This document shows, one piece after another, positions 1-10,400 of a stretch of DNA of 64,000 bases. Every line of letters starts with the position of its first letter. Positions within the stretch are counted from its first letter, which is position 1. The position numbers were made by a program, and so were the translations under genes. This DNA comes from Embiotoca jacksoni (lineage: Eukaryota > Chordata > Actinopteri > Embiotocidae). Where the stretch lies: positions 16,271,830-16,335,829 of the forward strand of contig JAKOON010000015.1 of assembly GCA_022577435.1 (NCBI GenBank), in the 5' to 3' direction. Below the pieces are notes generated by a model. It saw nothing but the letters and a program-made list of their open reading frames with translations, was not told the DNA's origin and did no database searches.

Positions 1-345
1 CAGGGTATAAAGTGAATGAACCTAAACTCAAATAATGACGGATTATTTTCCGGACCGGCAGAGAACTAATAAGAAGGAGGAACTTAAGCAAATGACACCA
101 TAAGAACTTGTGGAAAAATTGTATTGACTTTGTATTTCATGCAAGAAGTTTAAAAATGAGTGTACTTTTGGGACCAACCCCTAGTGGCCCTCAGTGGTAT
201 TGCAGTTTAAGGCACTTCTGCATTAGCTTGATTTTTCAGTCCCGGGAGCGACACCCCTTTTTATATACAGTAGATGGATCCAACCTTTGCTCCGCCCCCA
301 ACTCCTCCAAATACGGTCACTTCTGGCTCCCCCTACAAAATGCCG
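1..345 (-). repeat. Dispersed repeat family A, copy 1 (edge-truncated)
   Basis: Matches, in reverse orientation, the element at 8.04-8.55 kb. The pieces cctagtggccctcagtggta and gaaggaggaacttaag have counterparts there. A further piece at about 295-325 (ctcctccaaatacggtcact) is in the opposite orientation, so the copy is rearranged. It lies in a capn5 intron. Confidence 0.55.
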
Positions 346-497
346 ACGGCCAAAATGTCCGACCGGAGGCTTGGAAACGAGTCCAGAGGTGTCCGCTACA
401 GCAAATGATGGGCCAAACACCCATTTCTCTAAAACTAACCAACTCAAACTGACCTTGTTACAGTATTCAGCACACACGTTACAGAGGCGTTGCTTAC

Positions 498-1305
498 TTG
501 GCGTAGGCCTTCTCCACCAGCGCGCTCCAGAACTCGTTCTTGTCGTTGGAGTGGCAGTACACCAGCTCTCCGTTCACCGTGGGCAGCCGGTCGTCGATCA
601 CCACGTCCACCCACTCACCGAACCGCCAGAACCGGAAGTGGAAGATCCCGGCGTAGGACTCCGGTTTCTCTTTGTCCCACTCTTGGTCCTTCCAGTCGGG
701 AATCACCTGCGACGAAAACAACAGGTGGTCAAAGCTCAGGATTCAGTTTAATACATAAAGTTAGATAATTCACTCCCTCTTCACTGCTTTAGAGTTCAAA
801 GTCTACCATGAGAATAAATACTAGGTTAACAGAAGTTCAACAGAATCAGGAGCTTCAGGAGATTTAAAAGTTTCAAATTCCACTAAAAGATGATCCTCTG
901 TGAGATGATGATGAATATAAATCATTTTAAATTTATTTTTTCCTTTCTTCTTTTTCTAGAGGCAACATATGCAGGTTAATACCACCGTCACGTGCTTTAC
1001 AAAAGTATGCAGTTATGATAAATAAACAGAGAAAACAGACGTTAATTCACAGACTTTTACCTCTGAAAATGTACATACTCTTCCAGATAAACTCATAAAT
1101 ATAAATATACAGCAGTCTGTGTGTTAGCTCATAAAAAGTTTTAAAAACATCATTATTGCCACTTGTTTCCCCTCATTAACCTTCAGCATCTATAATTAGT
1201 GCGAGCATCTGAGGATCTACGAAGTTTTTAACGAGGGAATGCCATCCAACCATATCCTGTGATGAAATCCCTACTGACGGCACATTAAGTAACACTGACA
1301 TATCA

Positions 1306-1344
<39 letters not shown>

Positions 1345-4300
1345 CACAGTGATGTGAGTGATATAAATAAATAAGTGATCCGGTGAGCCAGGATGAGACA
1401 AACTCCCAGCAGCCCCCAGGAAACTCCCAACGTTCCCTCTCGTACGTCATCGTTACTTCCTGTTGCCTAGCACCCTCACACATCACCCACCTGCTTAACG
1501 TTTGAAAAAAAAAAACAACCTTTGAGAGTATTTTCATTTCATATTCAGACATTTTAATCCTTTCTCAGAGTGTTTCGAGTTAATTATGCCAATGTGGGCG
1601 CGGATGAGAGTTTACACTTTTTAAACATATGGAATGGTTCAGATTAACACTGTTCCTGCTTTCAGGGATGTTCAGAGCTCCCTCGTGACAGTTTAAAGGC
1701 TCATATTACATTTTTACTACAAAGTTTTGTTGTTGTGTTTGCTGCAGAAATGTCACATCGAGCTTTAAAGGGGTGAAACGATCACAGCAGGGTTGAAAAC
1801 GCAGAAAAACAACGAATCCGTGTGGTTGAAACTCGCAGAATAATTAGCTTTTTGCATTGATCTCATCTCCCAGCGCCGATCAATGTGTCCCAATCAAACC
1901 GCCCCGTGGGCAGGAGGGAGAGGGGAGGATTGGGCTGTGGATAAAAGCGAGAAACTGGTCCAGTGTTGATGGAAACAGTTGGGAAGGGGAGGGGAGGAGA
2001 GAGGCGACGTACGAGCACTGAGAGAAGAGAGGGAGAGAGGAGAGATCAGAAAGTCTAGCAGAGCTCCATCTATAGCAGCATCCGTCCTCTCCTCAAACCA
2101 GGACTACAACCTCCAAGACGGACATGGACAACGACAGATCTCCCTCCAACATGTTGGTGCTGGAGTTTAAGGAAGACCGGGCTCTGACAGAGGTGAGGTC
2201 CACACTCTTAAATCAAAACTTCTCACCTCCAGATACCACAAAGTCCGGCATCCAAATATCTGCAGATGAAATTACTGTTTTGTTTTGTTTTTTGTCAAAA
2301 AGATGAAACCTGAATGGTATTTTCTGTGGTTTTTTGTACGTTGAAAGGTTTTGGACATCCCAAAAATGTTCTTGTTTTAGTGCTGATGAAATGTTCAATG
2401 AACTGTGACTTTTGATACCGATAAGAAATACTTGTATAAAACCTTTTATAGTAATCTAATGTATCCGGACTATCATTAAAAAAAAAAGATCAAATTAGCT
2501 TTTTTTTTGTTGGCTACAGTACTTTTCAGTAACTTCCCATATCTACAGGACTCCCATGTATATTCAAACATTTCTCCCTGTTTTAACTGACACACATGAC
2601 ATTAGTTGAAAAGGTTTTCTGCAGTGAGTCCGATGCCTTCAGGGTCCCCGGCGTAGCGATCGATAGGTCTGCGCTGGCACTCTGCCTCCACAACAACTTT
2701 CTGTCTGTCTGGGGTCACTGAGGGTGATGAAACCGACCGTCCGGCAACCACAGAGGAGGTCGGCAGCTCCGGGGGCGTTTGTGACTGAGGTTAAATGTGA
2801 ATGTGCAACGGTGGTTTAGAGGAATGGTTCTCAAAGTAGGGTCCCTGGACCCCTAGAGGTCCGTGACACTCTACCAAAGCTCCCTCACAACATCCACCCC
2901 CCTAAATAATAGAAAAAAATAAGTAATTGTCAATTAAACCGTTACAAAAACGGCAGTCATTTTTCAGACACTCCCTGGTTCCAGGGAAGTGGCCATATTT
3001 GGACCAGTTGGGGAGAAGCGAAAGGTGGAACTGATTGGGAACCTAAAGACAAAGCACCTACAGTAGAAACCTGACTGCACCACAGGCCTGTCAATCAAAC
3101 ACACACTACCCCAAAAATGCAGTGATTTGAGCCCTGATATCTAAATAGAGACACCGTACGAGTCTTTGGAGCCGGAGTCTATTTGGAGCTAACCTCTAGT
3201 GGCACGCTGGGGTTTGATCAACAGGAACATTCAAGTGAATGAACAATATTAAAGAAGATTTGTCTCCAAGTCTTCCTCGTTTCCATTTCATGTGTATCCG
3301 TGTTTGTCTCCCGCGCAGATGATGCGCCGTCGTGTGTCGTCCCTGCAGCGGTCGGGGCAGAAGCGTCAGGACGGCGAGCGTCTGCTTCTCCCCTACGAGG
3401 CCGTGTACCGGCTGGACTTTGACAACCAGGAGCTGAACTTCTCCCGCTGGTACTTCTCCCTCTCCGGCCACGGTCGTGTCACCATCACCGGTATTTCCCA
3501 GCACTGGACGCCTGACCTCACCAACCTGATGACCCGGCAGCTGCTCGAACCGATCGGAACGTTTTGGCGTAACGCCGACGACCCGATGGACTCGCCGCTC
3601 AAGTGGCTGGAGGCAGACATGCAGGAGTTCGGTGAAAGGATCGCCGAGCTGGCCAAAGTCAGGAAGGTCATGTACTTCCTGCTTGCTTTAAAGGAAGGAG
3701 CCGAGGCGGCAAATCTGAGCTGCTCGGTGGAGTTCACACCGGAGGAATGACCTTTCACTTTCTGCCAGTAGAGTCCCGTTAGAGCAACAGACAGCACTTC
3801 GATATTTCGTGTCCTCGTAGACATTAGAGCAGCTCCTTTTCAAGCCATCAAAGAAATCCATCATCTTATATATTGTCCCTCAAACTCTTGCACTGATTGA
3901 CTTATTGTTGTACAGTCACACCTCCACCTCTTAACGCACACGACTCCTTCCAGTTTTAAGGCAAACACAAAAGTCTAATTTTTATAAGTACGTCCTGCAA
4001 ACAGGCTTTAAAAGGATATTTTTTACAAAACAAAAGCTACATATTTCGTAAAAAACATGGAATGAATAATATGACAAGTCAAAATATGAATGCACTTTAA
4101 AGAAGGTTGCACATTTCCTGGGGCTATTTAAAAGATCAACAAAAAATCAATGTATTTAAAATTCACCAAGAAACGTGAGCATTCATAATAATTATTATTT
4201 ACGCAATATTATTTGATGATGTTGTTGAAACTTTGAATTTTTATGGCTTAAAACTGATAAAAAAAAAATTTGTGAAAGATTCCTCTTGTAAATAAAACAC

Positions 4301-7137
4301 ACCTTTACTGATCAGCAGTACATAGTGATAATATGTGTAATGACAGACTTTGTTTTTGTTGTTTGTTTTTTTTGCATCTTTGCTGTTGTTGTTTCTGAAT
4401 TCTTTCGACGGTTAGATGCAAACCCAGTAGCAGTGAATGGAGTATCACGTATTCACATTGCATGACTGTTACCCTGACAGAACACAAGAGCTCAATGGAG
4501 TGACATCAATTAAAATATCCACTGAAAGATGCCTGTGTTCTCGTGCTGATTATTATCGGTGTTTGTGGTTGTGGTTGGAGGGAGGAGGGGGGGGTGATGC
4601 ATCTGCAGTCGATCTTTGGGAAATCAATCGACAATTATTTTGACTGTCACTCTACCCGGATGCATTTACGGAAAATTGAATCGATGCCAGAAAAAGGTTT
4701 AGTATGTCCTAATATATGTGAAATGCAGTTTGTCAAAAGTACCAGGATGTTCTACTGCATCCGGTCGTGCTATGCAGTCTGCAGGTCAGCATGCCACTCC
4801 GACTTCCGGAAAAGTGCGTCACATCGACTGAGCTGCCGATAAAGTTGGTGGCGCTGATGCTCCGTTCAGTTGCAACTTGCAAAAGGAAGAAGACGAAGAC
4901 GAAGAAGAAGCATTAAAGGGAAGCATACTCATTCCAAATCGCATCTTTTTCCCCTTTTACTTCAAATGTCGCTCTACGGATCACAACGCATATGACAAAG
5001 TTTACAGCGCATTTTTATGATGAAGTACTTTGTCCCAATTGTACACATACAACATGCGACGGTACATACAGTACTTTATGAGGGTAGCTGCAGTACGTAC
5101 TTAAGTAAAAAGAAAAAGTATGTGATTCAGCTTAAGTTTGCACGGTAGATTGTCCAATCTTCATTAAATTGCACCAGATTTATCGAAGCGCGCTCCATAA
5201 ATCCTGATTATCATTGACTTGGAAACAACTCTCACTCCTGTGTTCATCTTTGTGCACCGTTTACAACAACAGGAGAGCAATAAAAGTTGTGGTGAGTTAG
5301 AGGATCCTTCCATTTATTTTTTTCCCCAACAATGAGTCCCAGACCCCCTCCGAATGTGGTCTGAGCAGACACTTCCTGTGTAGTTTGCTTTCATCACACC
5401 GGAGGTATATTACGTGTTTAACAACCAGTGTTTGTTTTGGCCCGTTGAAGGCTGTCTAGACAACCAGCTGCTCCACAGAGGCAACAACACCCAAAACAGA
5501 CTTTAGTTTTCCTCCAGCTGATGGAAAAACTGAAGGTTGGCGAGGACCTTCGAGACCCGAGAGGAGAAATGAGGCAACAGTGGAAAAAACACTGAGGAAA
5601 CACACAATGCACAGACACACACACGACTTCAATATTTTTTTTATCATGTATATAATAAATGTTTAATGCAAAAAGAGCCAAAGTAGCCTCATGAAAATAC
5701 CTTTAGATCAGCTGTAAGCCATTAAATGTGCAGTTAATTGACTGTTGAATATTGTAAACCATCCGACAGGAAATCATGTCTGAACAGCGTTTGTGGTGGT
5801 ATCTGGCGCCACCTAGTGGACAACAGGCCTTACTTCCATGTTGCTGCAGCATTGAGCTTGCTGTGGTTTGTAATGAAATCATATTAATTCAGAGTGTTGT
5901 TTTAAGTCTCTTAGAAAGCAGCTGTGAAATAAGTCCAACACTGTAGTTCACTTGTCACTTTGTCGCGGCAAATGCTGTGTTAAAACCCATTTCAGAGAGT
6001 AAAATGATCATTTATAAGCGCTGAGACCCATCATCATCAACCATTACATTACATTACATTTAGCTGACGCTTTTATCCAAAGCGACTTACAATAAGTGCA
6101 TTTCAACCATGAGGGTACAAAACCCAGAACAACAGGAATCAAGAAAATACAATTTCTTCCAGAAAGCCAAACTACAAAGTTCTATCAGTAAGTGCCATTT
6201 TAAGTGCTACTAAAGTTCTACTGTTCAAGGTAAAGTCTGAAGAGGTGTGTTTTTAGTTTGCGCCGGAAGATGTACAGAGTTTCCGCTGTCCTGATGTCGG
6301 TGGGGAGCTCATTCCACCATTTAGCAGCCAGGACAGCAAACAGTCGTGATTTTGTAGAGTGTTTAGCTCAGTGAGGGAGCAACAAGCCGATTGGTAGAAG
6401 CAGAGCGGAGGGAGCGGGCTGGGGTGTAAGGTTTGACCATGTCCTGGATATAGACTGGACCCGATCTGTTCGCAGCACGGTACGCAAGTACCAATGTTTT
6501 GAAATGGATGCGGGCAGCTACTGGTAACCAGTGAAGGGAGCGGAGGAGGAGGAGTAGTGTGAGTGAATTTAGGAGGTTAAAGACCAGTCGAGCTGCTGCA
6601 TTCTGGATGAGCTGCAGAGGTCGGATGGCACTAACCCTAACCCTAACCTGCCAGGAAGGAGTTACAGTAGTCCAGACGTGAGATGACCAGAACCTGGACC
6701 AGAGCCTGGACCAGAACCTGGACCAGAACCTGCACCGCCTTCCGAGTGAGAAGAGGACATATTCTCCTGATGTTGTGCAGCATGTATCTACAGGAACGCG
6801 TCGTTGCAGCGATGTTGGCAGTAAGAGAGAGTTGACTGTCGAGTGTCTCCGGGGTTCCTAGCAGTCAGGGTCGGGGATAACACAGAGTTGTCAAAGGTAG
6901 TAGTCAGGTACTGGTAAGTACTACTACTCTCTGTACTCTGTACATCTTCCGCCGCAAACTAAAAACACATCTCTTCCGACTTTACCTTGATCACTAGAAC
7001 TTTAGTAGCACTTACCTGCAACCATGCACTGGCTGAGGCTCAGACTCTGCAGGGTAACACAGCTGTCAGTGTGCGTGTACAAGATCAATACTGTAAAACA
7101 GTTGTGATAAAGACGTCGCATAATTCCACTCCATCTA

Positions 7138-7185
<48 letters not shown>

Positions 7186-7444
7186 CCCGGTAAGGACAAT
7201 TATGACTCTCTCTGTCTGTTCAGCTCAGGTCAATAAAAAAATTACAAAATGGAATTACTACAGTCTAATTTAAGGTGAACAGATGAAATAATTGTTAAGA
7301 TCAATAAATAAACCAATAAAAAAAAACTTTTTTAAAATTTATTTATTTTATTTTTTGTATTCAATGTACTTAGTTATCAATTTCTTTTATTTCATTATTA
7401 ATTTATTTAATCATTTTAATGAAGTTAATTATTTAATGAGCTAT

Positions 7445-7476
<32 letters not shown>

Positions 7477-10400
7477 ACACTCACAAAGAGTAAGATCAGG
7501 AAATGACTTTTTCCTTGAAAAATTGATCGAAACATTGCACAGCAATATAAATAAAATACTGTAGAGGACCGTGACGGTTTTACTATGAAGATTTTTCTCC
7601 TTTTGTCTAAAAAAAAAGTTTCACACTTCGTTGGTGTCTCACCTTCTGCCACAGCGCTTCTCTGGAGGCCAGACTGGAGCAGGCGGCTATGAACCAGCAG
7701 TTTCCCAGCTGGCCTTGGTGCAGGTCGTGGGCGCTGATGCCATCCACAAACAGGTGGGGGTCGCTGCTCAACTCCTAAAGGGATAAAGATAACTGCAATC
7801 AGTGTTGACCTTCGCCTTCCTCTCCTGAAGTATCAGGAGTATCAGAACAGAGAGACAAGAAAGAAACTTCAGCCGCCTTTGGAAATAACAAGTTCAACAA
7901 ATGATAAGAAACAGATCATTTACAGTTGGAGACTTTCTTAGGATAGAAACATGAAATGAACAAGGTAAGAGGCTTTGTAAATGTATCATCATCCAGTCCA
8001 CTTTGAGCCTTTTTCTACTGTATATTAATCTTTCGGCATCTCTTGGGTCAGCCATGGACTGCATATAAAAGTGGACGTCTGAAAATGAGGCCGATGTGGA
8101 AGTGTTTTAAGCTGCAATACCACTGAGTGCCACTAGAGACTCCCATTCAACTGGTCTCCTAAAATTCTAAGTTAATAAAATGTCTCCAGCAGTTATCTCG
8201 GTGTTGTTAGCTAAAGTCACTCCTTATAAGTTTTTTGGAGGTCCATCTGATAAATAATCCCTCATTAATTAGAAAATCAAAAAGATTAGTTTTTGGGGGC
8301 GTATCTGTTTGATTGACAGGCCTGTGGTGCAGTCAGGTTACAGCTATCGGTGGGCGGGACGTAGTATCGTCAGGTTTCCAATCAGATCAGTCAGACCCAC
8401 CGCTGGCTCCTCCCCCAGCTCGTCCAAATATGGTCACTTCCTGCTCCAAACCGCTCCGAACAAGCAAGATGGCGGCGGACAGAATCTGAACTGTTGGTGG
8501 GTGCTTGGGATCAGTGTATTCAGCAATCTGCAGTAGACAGTAGCTAATGGGTCGGTACTGGATGAATGTGAAGCAGGGCGTTAGCCGGAGCACTCAGTCA
8601 ACCACTATAAAGGTGAACACAGGGTTAAAACACTCTGCCATTAAGTAGAAGTCGCTTCTAAAGGGTTCAAAGCCAAACAGACCACTGAGCTTATGAGACG
8701 GGACGGCAGCCAAATGATAAGAGGCGGGACAAACCAGTGGCACACACACCCAGCAGGACCAGGAGCTGTGTGGAGACAGACCTATACACGGCTTACTGAC
8801 TTCTGACCATGTTACGTCTCATTTGGAGTGAGTTAAAGACAAGACATATTATGTTAAGGACATAATATATAATGTCAAGGAACTACAGACGCTGGCCTCT
8901 CCAGCAGAAAGCTAAAAGTCACTTTTCTCAGTACGTTTGAAGAGTATTTCAAACCGACTGATGTAAATAAAGAGAGCAGAGAGAATCTTAAATACTCCCC
9001 TTCTCCGAGTCTCAAAAGTTAGAAGCCACTATTTCAAGTGCACGTACTGTACATGCCCACTCAGTAGTACCACACATGTACTTATATGTCCAACCACAAA
9101 GAAGGCGCGCAGAATATTCAGGGCGGGGTCTCCTCTCCACGCTCACCTTCATCCTCCTCTTTACGTCCTCAAAAACATAGAGCTTTTATTCTATAACTGA
9201 TTTAGGTGATAAAAGATGTAAAAAGTTGTGATATACTGATTGTAAAACAGCGTGACGTCTCTCACTCATCTTGTAACTTCAGGCTGGACGTTCACACTTT
9301 TACGCTGTTGTGAAACGTGGATTCATGCTGAGGTCTCAGAGATTAAGTTCAGGGTGTAACGTCTGTAATATTTTCCTCTCACCACTCCCTGTGCAAAGCA
9401 ATAACATTGATCAACTGGAGTGCTTTAGGATTCCTGTTTAATTATTTAGCTCAGACCATCAATGATTGACAATGAAAGAGTATTACAGTGATGCAGGGAA
9501 TATCATCCAAGTCCCAAGAGTAAATAAAGAGATTAATATATATCACTGGGCCATTTATGAGGATAATGATCCAACATTACATATCTGTGAGTGGTAAAAG
9601 TATGTGAAACTTTCCAGTAACTATTGGACATCAGCTTAGAGGAACTTCATCCCAGAGTTTCAAATTTGGGGTTTTGGTGGGTTTCCTCACATGAACTGCT
9701 CGTTTCAGGTCCCTCAGCAACATTTCTATTTATTTAGCCATTGGTTTTTATAACCAAGTCTTAAATTTAGATGTACTTGGAAAAAAGTCAAGTAGAAAAC
9801 GTTAATAATAATACTGCTCAGGTGTGTTTGTGTGACGACTGATAACCTTTTGCTGCTGCTGCACACACAAGTTCAAGGAGTGTGTCATTAGGTTGTCCTG
9901 CCTTTTTTTTTTTTATCCTTGTGAAGCAACTGCATGAAGATAACAACTACTAAACAGTAGATAAGCTTAATTTATGCAGTTATTTCTGGTCTTTGCAGAA
10001 AATAATTCCACCGTGTTGGTATGGTAAGATGGTGCATTCAGCGCTGTTATCTTCTTTAAAAATAAATTCACTTTTACAGGGAATCTGTTTCAGCCAAACA
10101 TCATGGGATCAAAACACTTTCTGTGAGTCATATTTTACGTAAGCAATATTCCACTCGAGAGTGTTTTAACGTCATTATCGGCACGACAGTGATCCGGTCC
10201 ATTAGCATTACTGAAGTGCCAGTAATGACGTTAAAACACACCCTCGAGTGGAATATTGCGATCATACAACAAGTTACCATCTAAATAAAATATGTAATTC
10301 AAATGTATTCATATCTTGTGGTAATTAGCTCTCAAAGTATAAAACTTTTTGCTAGTGTAAGCTCTGTTTCCATGGCAATAGATGGGGTATGACTAACAAC

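Larger units (their letters stand above)
4311..7642. other. capn5 intron, no gene, several repeats
   Basis: No exon is seen. It holds a family B repeat (4700-5140), a teleost dispersed element (6041-7018), CA tracts at 7139-7182 and 7445-7486, and plain AT-rich DNA between them. Confidence 0.6.

Noticed and set aside
3292..3318. Upstream start for omp exon 2 (MYPCLSPAQ...)
   Set aside because: These codons are intron sequence before a clear cgcag acceptor; exon 1 with a proper start joins in phase.
6630..6655. Short run of ctaaccctaaccctaacc as interstitial telomere
   Set aside because: Only about three units, inside a dispersed element. Similar text at 17.57 kb belongs to a common fish repeat.
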